Source: an uncultured Odoribacter sp. | Lineage (GTDB): Bacteria > Bacteroidota > Bacteroidia > Bacteroidales > Marinifilaceae | Direction of reading: 5' to 3' | NCBI GenBank assembly: GCA_910588375.1 | Contig: CAJUQA010000003.1 | Coordinates: 124,001-188,000 of the forward strand | Length of the DNA: 64,000 bases | Shown here: positions 1 through 8,657 of the stretch, in pieces | Numbering within the stretch: the first letter of the stretch is position 1 | Layout: each line of letters starts with the position of its first letter | Translations under genes and position numbers: made by a program | Notes under the pieces: generated by a model | Database searches by the model: none | Told to the model about the DNA's origin: nothing | Seen by the model: the letters and a program-made list of their open reading frames with translations, nothing else

Positions 1-119
1 TCCTGGGTATTCAAAACAGTGTCGGGGACAATGTGGCTCATTTCGCTCATTTAGGAGGCATGTTGTTCGGTTTCTTCCTTATCCGGTATTGGAATAAAAA
101 CCGGAAAAAATTCTATTAA
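1..119 (+). CDS. Rhomboid family intramembrane protease, C-terminal fragment
   Basis: Only the last 38 codons lie in the window; the reading frame is open at base 3 and stops with TAA at 117-119. The visible peptide contains AHFAHLGGMLFGFF, matching the last catalytic transmembrane helix of rhomboid proteases, where the first His of the H-x-x-H-L-G-G block is the catalytic base. It is followed by a short basic tail (RYWNKNRKK). A complete rhomboid gene starts 21 bases downstream on the same strand, so the two probably form a tandem pair in one transcript. The catalytic serine lies outside the window, so activity cannot be judged. Confidence 0.85.
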   Translation, partial: LGIQNSVGDNVAHFAHLGGMLFGFFLIRYWNKNRKKFY

Positions 120-140
120 ACACTAACCAACGGCGATTCG

Positions 141-1064
141 ATGTATTACGGAAACACAGGAGCTCATTTTTCCGGGAATGTATGGAGCGGTCTAAAACAA
201 TCTTTCCGCCAAGGTTCTTCACTGACGAAGTTGATTTATATCAACATCGGGGTGTTCCTGTTTATTAAAATCATCGATGTCCTATTCATTTTAAGCGGTC
301 ATGCAAACGCATCGTATACTGTTTTTTTAGACAATTTGGGATTGCCTGCCTATTGGGAATTTTTTCTATATAAACCGTGGACAATGGTTACCTATATGTT
401 CACGCATTTCAGTTTTTTTCATCTCCTGTTCAATATGTTGTGGCTCTATTGGTTCGGCAGTTTCTTTCTGAACCATTTCAGTCGCCGGGAACTCACCACC
501 GTATATTTTTTAGGCGGATTTTCGGGAGCGTTGCTTTACCTGCTCAGTTACAATCTGCTTCCTTTTTTCAGGGTTTCCCTATTCCATACCACGGCCATCG
601 GCGCCTCCGCTTCTGTCATGGCTATCGTTTTTGCGGTGTGTTGTCATTTACCCCATCACCGTATTTATATTTTCATGCTCGGTCCGATAAAGCTTATTCA
701 TCTGGCACTTTTCACCGCTGTCATTGACCTGCTGAGCATTCCTTCCGCCAATGCAGGGGGGCATATTGCCCATTTAGGAGGAGCTTTGTTCGGCTATCTT
801 TTTATCGCAGGGGTGCGGCATCGCCTCAATCCGGCAACAGGCTTTGCATCTTTTTTTCAAAAAATCGGACATGTATTCTCCAGAAGTCCCCGTATGCATG
901 TAAAATATAAGAAACCTGTTTCGCAAATGAACGATCGGGAATACAACGAATACAAAAAACAAAAGGACGAACGAATCAACAAAATTCTGGATAAAATTTC
1001 CAAGTCCGGCTATGAAAGTCTGACCCGACAAGAAAAAGAAATTCTGTTTAAATCAGGCAAATAA
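141..1064 (+). CDS. Rhomboid family serine protease
   Basis: A 307-residue polytopic membrane protein. The rhomboid active-site motif GASAS places the nucleophile at Ser156, and GGHIAHLGG places the catalytic His at 208, so the Ser-His dyad is intact. A cytoplasmic-looking N terminus of about 30 residues precedes six or so hydrophobic segments. The last 75 residues are soluble and highly charged (KKQKDERINKILDKISKSG, ending in a DUF6576-like RQEKEILFKSG tail), typical of Bacteroidetes rhomboids. It cleaves transmembrane substrates inside the membrane; the substrate is not evident. It lies 21 bases after another rhomboid gene and 9 bases before an EEP-family gene, suggesting one operon. Confidence 0.9.
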   Translation: MYYGNTGAHFSGNVWSGLKQSFRQGSSLTKLIYINIGVFLFIKIIDVLFILSGHANASYTVFLDNLGLPAYWEFFLYKPWTMVTYMFTHFSFFHLLFNMLWLYWFGSFFLNHFSRRELTTVYFLGGFSGALLYLLSYNLLPFFRVSLFHTTAIGASASVMAIVFAVCCHLPHHRIYIFMLGPIKLIHLALFTAVIDLLSIPSANAGGHIAHLGGALFGYLFIAGVRHRLNPATGFASFFQKIGHVFSRSPRMHVKYKKPVSQMNDREYNEYKKQKDERINKILDKISKSGYESLTRQEKEILFKSGK

Positions 1065-1073
1065 TCTTCCGGT

Positions 1074-2132
1074 ATGATTAAGCTTTTGGACAAAATCATA
1101 TTCATTGTCAGCCTCGCGACGCTCTCTGGATTGCTCGGAGCCTATACAGCCCGATATGTTAACCCCAACATTTTCGTCATTCCGTCTCTCCTCGGGCTGG
1201 CTTATCCTTATCTGTTAATTGCCAATATTCTATTATTGTTTTACTGGGTGGCCCGCTGGAAAAAAATGGGTATCGTGACCCTTCTCATTCTTTGCGCCGG
1301 AATTCCCTTTTTCACAAGCTATTACGGCACCAACCGCTCCGATGCGGCATCCGTCTCTTCCGATATTTCCGTTTTATCCTATAATGTACGCTTTTTCGAT
1401 AAATTCGGCTGGAGCAAAAATAAACAAACCTACCATAAGCTATTGGATTATCTGAACCAGTTTAAAGGAGATTTCTGTTGTTTGCAGGAGTTTCCCACCA
1501 ATAACAATACTCTCTCCCCCCAGCAAATCATAAAGGGGCTTTCCACTTATCCCCACCATTCCCAGCACAAGGACATGGCTATATTTTCCCGCCTGCCCAT
1601 TCTCCATACAGGACGAATCACTTTTGACAAAAGCCATACCGGTTCTGCACAATACTGTGACGTTCTGAAAGGAAAAGATACTATCCGGATTTATAATATC
1701 CACCTCGAATCTTACCGGCTCGGTCACAAAGAGAGGAAATTTGTCAAAGAAATTACCAACGGGGCGACACATGATTTTTCTCAAGGCGTCAGGAATATCC
1801 TTTCCCATATCATCCGCGCCAATAAAGCCCGAGCCCGTCAGGCTCTTCTGCTGAGGGAACACATCACCCGGTCTCCCCACAAAGTAATTTTGTGCGGTGA
1901 TTTCAACGACACCCCGCTTTCCTATACATATAATACCATCCGCTCACAACTCACGGACTGTTTCCTGCAAAGAGGGCACGGTTTGGGAAATACCTATATC
2001 GGCGAATTTCCTTCGTTCCGCATCGACTATATTTTTCACTCTCCCGGATTTATCACCACCGATTATACGCGACACAGTATCAGCCTTTCGGACCATTATC
2101 CCATCAGTTGCAAATTAAAAATTCACCCATAA
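1074..2132 (+). CDS. Membrane-anchored endonuclease/exonuclease/phosphatase family protein
   Basis: 352 residues. Three hydrophobic segments occupy about residues 5-85, followed by an EEP (DNase I-like) domain. Family motifs are visible: LSYNVRFFD (metal site), CCLQEF (catalytic Glu), CGDFNDTP (Asp/Asn) and SDHYPI (terminal Asp-His). The fold hydrolyses phosphodiesters or phosphomonoesters of nucleic acids, lipids or inositol phosphates; membrane anchoring favours an extracytoplasmic substrate but does not identify it. The ATG lies 9 bases after the rhomboid stop, so it is probably co-transcribed with the two rhomboid genes. This membrane-EEP plus rhomboid pairing is common in Bacteroidales. 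Confidence 0.85.
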   Translation: MIKLLDKIIFIVSLATLSGLLGAYTARYVNPNIFVIPSLLGLAYPYLLIANILLLFYWVARWKKMGIVTLLILCAGIPFFTSYYGTNRSDAASVSSDISVLSYNVRFFDKFGWSKNKQTYHKLLDYLNQFKGDFCCLQEFPTNNNTLSPQQIIKGLSTYPHHSQHKDMAIFSRLPILHTGRITFDKSHTGSAQYCDVLKGKDTIRIYNIHLESYRLGHKERKFVKEITNGATHDFSQGVRNILSHIIRANKARARQALLLREHITRSPHKVILCGDFNDTPLSYTYNTIRSQLTDCFLQRGHGLGNTYIGEFPSFRIDYIFHSPGFITTDYTRHSISLSDHYPISCKLKIHP

Positions 2133-2133
2133 C

Positions 2134-2164
2134 TTTGTCAATTGACAAATAAATCCTATTTTTG
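2134..2164 (+). promoter_or_regulatory. Bacteroidetes-type promoter of tRNA-Ala
   Basis: TTTG at 2134-2137, a 19-base spacer, then TATTTTTG at 2157-2164. This is a perfect match to the Bacteroides primary sigma consensus (-33 TTTG, -7 TAnnTTTG). Transcription should begin near 2168, about 14 bases before the mature tRNA 5' end. Confidence 0.8.
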
Positions 2165-2181
2165 TAGCGCAAAATCAGCAA

Positions 2182-2255
<74 letters not shown>

Positions 2256-2256
2256 C

Positions 2257-2296
2257 AAACGGACAGCACAAAGGGTTGTCCGTTTTCTTTTTTTTC
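2257..2296 (+). terminator. Intrinsic terminator after tRNA-Ala
   Basis: ACGGACA (2259-2265) pairs with TGTCCGT (2277-2283) across an 11-base loop, extended by flanking A/T pairs, and is followed by a T-rich run to about 2296. Confidence 0.8.
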
Positions 2297-2330
2297 GCTA
2301 ACTTAGCATGCTCATCGAAAAAAAATAACC

Positions 2331-3407
2331 ATGGAGGGAGAACAACAGATCCTGACCAAAAAAATCAGCCCCTATAAAATTATTTATCCGATTCTGATCG
2401 GATTGGCTGTTGTGTCATATATGCTTTATAAAGAGTTTGACATCCAGTCCTTCGAAAATATCACGTTTACCTGGATTTCCGTTTTTTGGCTGGCGGTTGC
2501 CGTGATGTGCATGGCTATCCGGGACATCGGCTATGCTATCCGGGTCAGGATACTTTCCGGTGAACGGCTTAACTGGCGACAGGCTTTCCGCATTATTTTC
2601 CTTTGGGAATTTACGTCCGCGGTCACCCCCTCTGCTATCGGAGGCACAAGTATCGCCATTCTGTTTGTCAATAAAGAAGGTATTAAAGTGGGCAGAAGTT
2701 CCGCCATCGTGATGGCAACCTCCTTTTTGGACGAACTCTATTTTATTCTGATGTTTCCGGTTATTCTTCTTTGTGTCAACCACAGTGCCCTGTGGAATAT
2801 TTCGGGGAGCAGCGAGACTGTTGTCAAAAGCCTGTATTGGTTTGCTATCGGCGGCTATTCACTGAAATTAGCCTATCTGTTGATTCTCAGCTACGGACTT
2901 TTCAGAAATCCCCGCGGACTGAAATACTTACTCATGAAATGCTTCAAATTCCGTATTTTACGGAAATGGCGACACAGTGCCAATGAAGCCGGTTACGACA
3001 TTATCCGCAATTCACACGAACTAAGACAAATGCCGTTCTCTTTCTGGTTAAAAACATTCGGCGCTACTTTTTTTTCCTGGACAGCGCGGTATTGGGTGGT
3101 CAATGCCATCCTCATGGCTTTTTGGGCGGGAAGATATGACTGGGCGCAACATTTCCTGATATTCGCCCGGCAATTGGTGATGTGGATTATGATGTTGGTC
3201 AGCCCGACTCCCGGAGGAAGCGGTTTTGCCGAATATGTATTTTCCAAATATTTAGGCGAATTCCTACCCGGCGCAGGGGTTGCCATTGCCATGGCCATCC
3301 TGTGGCGACTAATCAGTTATTATCCCTATTTATTTATTGGTGCCTTTTTAGTCCCGAAATGGGTAAGCAGGCATTTCGGCCAGGGAAAAATCAAAACTAA
3401 ATATTGA
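2331..3407 (+). CDS. Lysylphosphatidylglycerol synthase TM region / UPF0104 membrane protein
   Basis: 358 residues with about eight hydrophobic segments. It resembles the flippase-like membrane domain of MprF (PF03706), with the conserved block around residues 95-115 (EFTSAVTPSAIGGTSIA) and the C-terminal SPTPGGSGFAE motif typical of this family. It lacks the cytosolic aminoacyl-transferase domain, so lipid translocation or another membrane role is more likely than lysyl-PG synthesis. The next gene begins three bases after the stop, suggesting translational coupling. Bacteroidales often carry this gene just upstream of a small membrane protein gene and mutL, as here. Confidence 0.8.
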   Translation: MEGEQQILTKKISPYKIIYPILIGLAVVSYMLYKEFDIQSFENITFTWISVFWLAVAVMCMAIRDIGYAIRVRILSGERLNWRQAFRIIFLWEFTSAVTPSAIGGTSIAILFVNKEGIKVGRSSAIVMATSFLDELYFILMFPVILLCVNHSALWNISGSSETVVKSLYWFAIGGYSLKLAYLLILSYGLFRNPRGLKYLLMKCFKFRILRKWRHSANEAGYDIIRNSHELRQMPFSFWLKTFGATFFSWTARYWVVNAILMAFWAGRYDWAQHFLIFARQLVMWIMMLVSPTPGGSGFAEYVFSKYLGEFLPGAGVAIAMAILWRLISYYPYLFIGAFLVPKWVSRHFGQGKIKTKY

Positions 3408-3409
3408 CT

Positions 3410-3730
3410 ATGGGACGGATGTTTGAAAGAAAGGATACCCGCAAGTTTGACTTAAAACCCCGTTATTGGGATCCGGACAAAGAAGAAAGAGAAGAACGGG
3501 AAAAACGTGTGAAGGCGGAATTAGGTATAGAAGAAAATGACAAAGATGTGTATGTTCCCCATATAGATGGGAAATTCAGAAGCTTATACAATGAAAGGAA
3601 GGCCAACCGGAGAGGCTATAACGGGAAATATGCCGTCCGCATGTTTCTCATACTGATCGGTGTATTTCTGATTGTACTTTACCTGCTGATGCGCCATTCT
3701 GAAAGTCTGTTCCGGTTTTTTGGTATGTAA
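3410..3730 (+). CDS. Small conserved membrane protein, unknown function
   Basis: 106 residues if translation starts at ATG 3410, three bases after the upstream stop; an in-frame TTG at 3404 would overlap that stop and is less likely. The first 75 residues are very hydrophilic and charged (KEEREEREKRVKAELG), followed by one hydrophobic helix near the C terminus (residues about 78-95). That suggests a tail-anchored protein with a cytoplasmic basic/acidic domain. I recognise no domain. It sits between a flippase-like gene and mutL, 21 bases before the latter. Confidence 0.7.
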   Translation: MGRMFERKDTRKFDLKPRYWDPDKEEREEREKRVKAELGIEENDKDVYVPHIDGKFRSLYNERKANRRGYNGKYAVRMFLILIGVFLIVLYLLMRHSESLFRFFGM

Positions 3731-3751
3731 AAGTATATTTTAATATCGCTC

Positions 3752-5587
3752 ATGTCTGACATTATCCAATTATTACCCGATTCAGTAGCCAACCAGATTG
3801 CAGCGGGAGAGGTGGTACAGCGTCCCGCCTCCGTTGTAAAAGAACTCATGGAAAATGCCGTAGATGCCGGAGCCAAACACATACAGGTGGTATTGAAGAA
3901 TGTAGGGAAAGCCCTTATCCAAGTCATTGACGACGGCAAAGGGATGTCTCCACTCGACGCCCGTATGGCCTTTGAAAGACACGCTACTTCCAAAATTTCC
4001 TCGGCACAGGACCTTTTTAACTTGCAGACACTGGGATTCCGGGGAGAAGCCCTTCCGTCCATCGCTTCCGTATCCGAAGTGGAATTGAAAACCCGGCAGG
4101 AAGAAAACGAGTTGGGCAATTTCCTGTTTATCGCGGCATCGGAAGTCAAACAACAAGAAGCGGTAAATACTCCCCAAGGCACAAATATCTGCGTCAAGAA
4201 TCTTTTTTTCAATATCCCCGCCCGACGGAAGTTTCTGAAATCCGATAATACGGAATTGCGCAACATCATCAACGAATTTCTTCGGGTAGCCTTAACCCAT
4301 ACGGATATTGCCTTTAGCCTCAGCAATAACGGCAATGAGATATACAACCTCCCGGCATCAGGTATCAGACAACGTCTGGTGAACGTATTCGGGAAAAACA
4401 TAAACACCAAACTTATTTCCATCGAATGTGTCACAGAACTGGTCTCCATCAAAGGTTTTGTCTGCCATCCGCAGCATGCGAAAAAGACTTACGGCGAACA
4501 ATATTTTTTCGTCAACAACCGGTTCATGAAGCATCCCTTTTTCCATAAAGCCATCCAGGAAGCCTATGCCGGCTTAATCAGCGGAGATGCCATCCCGTCC
4601 TATTTCATCTATTTCACGGTCAATCCCTCACTCATCGATGTGAACATCCATCCGACCAAGACGGAAATCAAATTCCAGAATGAAACGGATTTTTTCCAAA
4701 TACTGATGGCCGGTGTAAAAGAAGCTTTGGGGAAATTCAATATCACCCCGCCCTTGGATTTTGACACGGAAGGAGCTATCGAATACAATCCGGCGCAAAC
4801 GACCAAGCCATCGCCTTATGTTCCGAAAGTCAATTATAATCCTAACTATAACCCTTTCAATTACCGGTCTGCAGGAATCAGTATTGAAGAATCGGATTTT
4901 GAAAAAGGGAAGACCCAAAAAGCCCCAGCGAACTGGGAATCCCTGTTTGAAGGGCTGAAAGAAACAAAACAAGCGGAACAGACCACTTTGCCCGGTTTGG
5001 AAGAGACAATGCAAATCACGGAACCCAAAGCCAGTTTCATTCAGATGAAAGGACGCTATATCGTGACGCCCGTCCATTCCGGCCTGATGTTTATCGACCA
5101 AAAGAGAGCACACGAAAGAATACTTTTTGAACAGTATAGCCACACGCTCTCGACACAAAAAGTAGCCGGACAGAAGAACCTGTTTCCGGAAACCCTGGAA
5201 TTGTCCGCAGCCGACTTCACCCTCATCCAAGAAATCCGGAAAGATCTGGAATATCTCGGTTTTGAGCTTCATGAATCAGGAGAAAAGGGATTCGCTATCG
5301 ACGCAACTCCCCCCGATTTATCGTATTCTCACGCCAAAGATATACTGACACAACTTATCGAATATTATAAAAGTACGGAAGGGGATATTAAAGACAAGAT
5401 GGCAGAAAGGGTAGCTTTGGCTTTGGCAAAAGCAGCGGCCATCGCATACAACACGCCTTTGGATGCCAAGGAAATGAATGACCTGATGGATAATCTTTTT
5501 GCCTGCCAGCACCATAACTATACGGCCGACGGAAAAACCATCATTCACATATTGAGTTTTGAGGAGGTCAATCCTTGGTTTAAGTAA
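3752..5587 (+). CDS. mutL: DNA mismatch repair protein MutL
   Basis: 611 residues with GHKL ATPase motifs in order: ELMENAVDAGA (Glu34, Asn35), IDDGKGM, RHATSKI and LGFRGEALPSI. A linker of low conservation spans about residues 335-430 before the C-terminal dimerisation domain. MutL couples MutS mismatch recognition to strand incision. The C-terminal region corresponding to the metal-binding DQHA endonuclease motif reads DQKRAHERILFE, so Asp and both Glu remain but His is Lys. The usual late Cys/His motifs are also altered (ACQHHNYTADGK). Nicking activity is therefore uncertain. It is followed 21 bases later by gldA. Confidence 0.95.
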   Translation: MSDIIQLLPDSVANQIAAGEVVQRPASVVKELMENAVDAGAKHIQVVLKNVGKALIQVIDDGKGMSPLDARMAFERHATSKISSAQDLFNLQTLGFRGEALPSIASVSEVELKTRQEENELGNFLFIAASEVKQQEAVNTPQGTNICVKNLFFNIPARRKFLKSDNTELRNIINEFLRVALTHTDIAFSLSNNGNEIYNLPASGIRQRLVNVFGKNINTKLISIECVTELVSIKGFVCHPQHAKKTYGEQYFFVNNRFMKHPFFHKAIQEAYAGLISGDAIPSYFIYFTVNPSLIDVNIHPTKTEIKFQNETDFFQILMAGVKEALGKFNITPPLDFDTEGAIEYNPAQTTKPSPYVPKVNYNPNYNPFNYRSAGISIEESDFEKGKTQKAPANWESLFEGLKETKQAEQTTLPGLEETMQITEPKASFIQMKGRYIVTPVHSGLMFIDQKRAHERILFEQYSHTLSTQKVAGQKNLFPETLELSAADFTLIQEIRKDLEYLGFELHESGEKGFAIDATPPDLSYSHAKDILTQLIEYYKSTEGDIKDKMAERVALALAKAAAIAYNTPLDAKEMNDLMDNLFACQHHNYTADGKTIIHILSFEEVNPWFK

Positions 5588-5608
5588 GAAACAACAAATC
5601 CGGATAGC

Positions 5609-6511
5609 ATGTCCATTCAAGTAGAAAAAGTCAGTAAATTTTACGGGAAGCAGAAAGCCCTGAACGAAATCAGTTTTACCCTGAATTCCGGAGAAATATG
5701 CGGATTTCTCGGTCCCAACGGCGCGGGGAAATCAACATTGATGAAAATCATTACAGGCTATCTGACCGATTTTAGCGGAGATGTTCTGATTCGGGATTTC
5801 AACACCAAGCATTTTCCGTTGGAGGCCAAAAAGAGAATCGGTTATTTGCCGGAACACAATCCGCTTTATCCAGATATGTATATCCGCGAATACCTTCTTT
5901 ATGTAGCCCGCTTATACCATACGCCCAAACCGGCAGTCCGGACGGAAGAAATCATGGAGCTTACAGGTCTGCAACCCGAAAGAGGGAAAAAAATAGGACA
6001 ATTGTCCAAAGGTTACCGCCAACGGGTGGGATTGGCACAAGCCCTCATCCATGACCCGGAAATCCTGATATTGGATGAACCCATGACCGGATTGGATCCC
6101 AACCAAGTAGAAGAAATACGGCATCTGATTACCTGTATCGGAAAAAACAAAACCGTCATGTTGTCCACCCATGTCATGCAGGAAGTCAAGGCGATCTGTG
6201 ACCGGATACTCATTATCAACAAAGGGAATCTTGTAGCGGACAAATATAAAACAGAATGGCACAGCGGCGAAGGAGGCGGACTGCTGATTGAAATCCGCTT
6301 TGCTCCGGATTCCGATACCCATTGGCTTGCAGAACAGGAAAATATCACCGTACAACAAATTGAAGCCAATGCTTTCCGAATAGAAACGGCAGCAGGATAC
6401 GACCCCCGCATCCCGCTTTTCAATTTAGCGGCACAATATCATGCCCCTATCATAGAACTCAAAACGAAAGAAAAAAATCTGGAAGAAATATTCCGGGACT
6501 TTACGTCTTGA
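5609..6511 (+). CDS. gldA: ABC transporter ATP-binding protein, GldA-like
   Basis: 300 residues. Walker A GPNGAGKST (about residues 36-44), ABC signature QLSKGYRQRVGLAQ, Walker B ILILDEPMTGLDP and the switch His in STHVMQEV are all intact. The length, the PEHNPLYPDMYIREYL block and the extended C-terminal domain match the GldA family (gliding-motility-associated ATPase), which is widespread also in non-gliding Bacteroidales. No permease partner (GldF/GldG) is adjacent, so the transported substrate is unknown and the symbol rests on similarity alone. It follows mutL closely on the same strand and converges with a minus-strand lipoprotein gene 12 bases away. Confidence 0.85.
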   Translation: MSIQVEKVSKFYGKQKALNEISFTLNSGEICGFLGPNGAGKSTLMKIITGYLTDFSGDVLIRDFNTKHFPLEAKKRIGYLPEHNPLYPDMYIREYLLYVARLYHTPKPAVRTEEIMELTGLQPERGKKIGQLSKGYRQRVGLAQALIHDPEILILDEPMTGLDPNQVEEIRHLITCIGKNKTVMLSTHVMQEVKAICDRILIINKGNLVADKYKTEWHSGEGGGLLIEIRFAPDSDTHWLAEQENITVQQIEANAFRIETAAGYDPRIPLFNLAAQYHAPIIELKTKEKNLEEIFRDFTS

Positions 6512-6523
6512 CTTCCCGCAGAT

Positions 6524-7306
6524 TCAAGATTGTTCCCCGCCCTGCAGGAAAGAAGTGTCCGCATACCCCGCCCTACTCAAAAATTCACGGAAAGAATCAC
6601 TTCCGGATATTTTACGACTGATGTACATATCTATCCATTCCGTTAATATCCGACGGTATGCCGCCTGTTTCAAAGAAACTTCGCGTTCCTTTAACCGTTC
6701 CTCCACATAATAACAATAAGATTCCGAAGGCAGGAAATCCTGTTGTCCAGTCAGTCGGATATGGCGTTCCGGATAACGGACCAATCTTTCCAAGGCAGAC
6801 AATTCCAATTTCTTTTCTATCAAAGCCGTAAATAATGCGTTTTTCCCCAAGGAATCCGAAATATGTCTGTCCGCTTCCCGACTCTCTCCAATGTACCTTA
6901 AAAAAGCCTCTTCATCCAACATATACACAGAATCGGCCATAGGACGAAAATATTTACCGTTCCAGATTTCATTCTTCACAGCGCCCGCCCCCGTAAACTC
7001 CGCCCCGAAATCGTCTGGAAGAAGACTCATATATATTTCAAACCCCTTGCCGGACTCCACCAGTAAAGGCAATCTGTAAATCCCGTATTTCAACTCCCCT
7101 TCCGAAAAACCCGACAAGGAGGGTAACGCTAATACGGCAACTCCCATCGAATCCAATATTAAAGGGTATTCCCGACCGTCAATAGTCAAAATGGCCGGAA
7201 CGTTTTTCTCCGCTCCGACAATACGGACGTACACTTCCGGATGTACTTCCGGACGACAAGCTCCCAGTAATAATCCACAATAAATACAAAAAATAATTCT
7301 CAGCAT
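6524..7306 (-). CDS. Lipoprotein, DUF4369-like, unknown function
   Basis: 260 residues from the ATG at 7306, chosen because the peptide then begins with a hydrophobic segment ending in the lipobox LLGAC, giving a lipidated Cys at about residue 17. A longer frame reaching 7345 would put extra residues before the signal. The first half (a short beta-rich unit with PAILTIDGREYPLIL and FTGAGAVKNEIWN) resembles the N-terminal DUF4369 domain of Bacteroidetes TlpA-like thiol-disulfide proteins, but no thioredoxin CxxC domain follows. The second half is helical and charged. It lies just downstream of rpiB and is probably transcribed with it. Confidence 0.65.
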   Translation of the reverse strand: MLRIIFCIYCGLLLGACRPEVHPEVYVRIVGAEKNVPAILTIDGREYPLILDSMGVAVLALPSLSGFSEGELKYGIYRLPLLVESGKGFEIYMSLLPDDFGAEFTGAGAVKNEIWNGKYFRPMADSVYMLDEEAFLRYIGESREADRHISDSLGKNALFTALIEKKLELSALERLVRYPERHIRLTGQQDFLPSESYCYYVEERLKEREVSLKQAAYRRILTEWIDMYISRKISGSDSFREFLSRAGYADTSFLQGGEQS

Positions 7307-7341
7307 ATAATAAAAGTCCACGAAAAAGAAGGTACTTTCAT

Positions 7342-7776
7342 TCAACCTTTAAACGGAATTTTTTCCACTCTTCTCTGATGGCGTCCCCCTTCAAATTCCG
7401 TACCCAGGAAACGAGCTACCACTTCTTCCGCTTCTTCATAAGCGATAAAACGGGCGGGAATAGCACACACGTTAGCATCATTATGCAAACGGGCCAACCA
7501 GGCAATCTCCACATTCCAGCACAAAGCGCAACGAATGCCCTGATGTTTGTTGGCAGTCATGGAGACTCCATTCCCACTGCCGCAAAGCACTATCCCTTTT
7601 TCAAACTCACCGTTTTCCACGGCTACCGCCAAAGGATGCACCGTGTCGGGATAATCCATACTTTCCGGAGAATAAGTCCCGAAATCTTTTACTTCATTCC
7701 CTTTATTTCTCAGATATTCGACCAACTTCTCCTTATACTCGAAACCAGCATGGTCGCAGGCTATTGCAATTTTCAT
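7342..7776 (-). CDS. rpiB: Ribose-5-phosphate isomerase B
   Basis: 144 residues, the normal size of the RpiB/LacAB family. Visible motifs are ACDHAGFEYK (phosphate and substrate binding), GIVLCGSGNGVSMTANK with the catalytic Cys65, and NDANVCAIPAR. It interconverts ribose 5-phosphate and ribulose 5-phosphate in the non-oxidative pentose phosphate pathway in the cytosol. Related family members act on galactose-6-phosphate or allose-6-phosphate, but as a single standalone gene RpiB is the best call. A TAnnTTTG box lies about 36 bases upstream. Confidence 0.93.
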   Translation of the reverse strand: MKIAIACDHAGFEYKEKLVEYLRNKGNEVKDFGTYSPESMDYPDTVHPLAVAVENGEFEKGIVLCGSGNGVSMTANKHQGIRCALCWNVEIAWLARLHNDANVCAIPARFIAYEEAEEVVARFLGTEFEGGRHQRRVEKIPFKG

Positions 7777-7811
7777 AATCCTTGGTATTATAACATAAAC
7801 AATTCACCTTA

Positions 7812-7819
7812 CAAAGGTA
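7812..7819 (-). promoter_or_regulatory. -7 box for rpiB
   Basis: Minus-strand TACCTTTG fits TAnnTTTG. The -33 region is only a T-rich stretch (7839-7845), so the assignment rests mainly on the -7 box and its distance of about 36 bases from the rpiB start. Confidence 0.5.
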
Positions 7820-7849
7820 AAGATTATCAGTTATGAAAGAAAAAAGAGG

Positions 7850-7890
7850 TTTAAAAAAATCGGAAGTGACCATTACGGTACTTCCGATTC
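7850..7890 (-). terminator. Intrinsic terminator of rprXY
   Basis: AATCGGAAGT (7858-7867) pairs perfectly with ACTTCCGATT (7880-7889) across a 12-base loop. Read on the minus strand, the stem runs directly into TTTTTTT (7851-7857), placing it about 35 bases after the rprY stop. Confidence 0.85.
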
Positions 7891-7925
7891 TCTATACTCA
7901 AAACCTCCAGAACCCGAATCACAAT

Positions 7926-8615
7926 TCAGAGTATTAATTTATACCCTTTTCCATGAACATTAATGATTTCAACCGAAGAATCTTTTTTCAAATGTTTACG
8001 CAATTTCGTGATATACACATCCATGCTTCGGGCATTAAAATAATTATCGTCCGCCCAAATGTTTTTCAAGGCATAATTTCTTTCAAGCACTTTATTGACA
8101 TTCATACACAACAATCTTAGCAATTCCGATTCCTTCGTCGTCAATTTCTGTTCTTCCTCTCCGTCAAATAACGTCTGTTTCTTGGAATTAAAAGTAAGCT
8201 TACCGATTTTGAAAACTTCCTGTTCATCTTCCGGTTTCAATCCTGTGGAACGACGTAACACAGCTTCGATTCTCAACAACAATTCCTCCATGCTAAAAGG
8301 TTTGCTCATATAATCATCCGCCCCCAATTTAAAGCCTTCCAGTACATCTTCCTTCATATTTTTTGCCGTCAGGAAAATAATCGGTATTTCACTATTAATC
8401 TGCCGAACTTCCTTCGCCAACGTAAACCCATCTTTCTTTGGCATCATCACGTCGAAAATACACAAATCGAACGGCTGATTCAAAAAAGCTTCATGAGCCA
8501 CCTCTCCGTCTTCACAAAGCACCGTATCAAACCCTTTCGCCCTCAAATATTCTTTCAAAAGCATTCCCAGGTTTGTATCATCTTCGGCTAATAAAATTTT
8601 AATTTTCTCATCCAT
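7926..8615 (-). CDS. rprY: Response regulator RprY (OmpR family)
   Basis: 229 residues: an N-terminal receiver domain with the acidic pocket (EDD near residue 11), the phosphoacceptor Asp in CIFDVMMPKKDG (about residue 54) and the switch Lys in MSKPFS. A C-terminal winged-helix Trans_reg_C domain ends in VHGKGYKLIL. Size, sequence and coupling to the next gene match RprY, first described in Bacteroides fragilis and also present in Porphyromonas, where it is linked to envelope and oxidative stress. It is 42 bases downstream of rprX in the same operon, and a strong terminator follows. Confidence 0.9.
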   Translation of the reverse strand: MDEKIKILLAEDDTNLGMLLKEYLRAKGFDTVLCEDGEVAHEAFLNQPFDLCIFDVMMPKKDGFTLAKEVRQINSEIPIIFLTAKNMKEDVLEGFKLGADDYMSKPFSMEELLLRIEAVLRRSTGLKPEDEQEVFKIGKLTFNSKKQTLFDGEEEQKLTTKESELLRLLCMNVNKVLERNYALKNIWADDNYFNARSMDVYITKLRKHLKKDSSVEIINVHGKGYKLIL

Positions 8616-8657
8616 AACTATATAGTTTTAAATAATTTCCTTGAAAAAGATACGATT

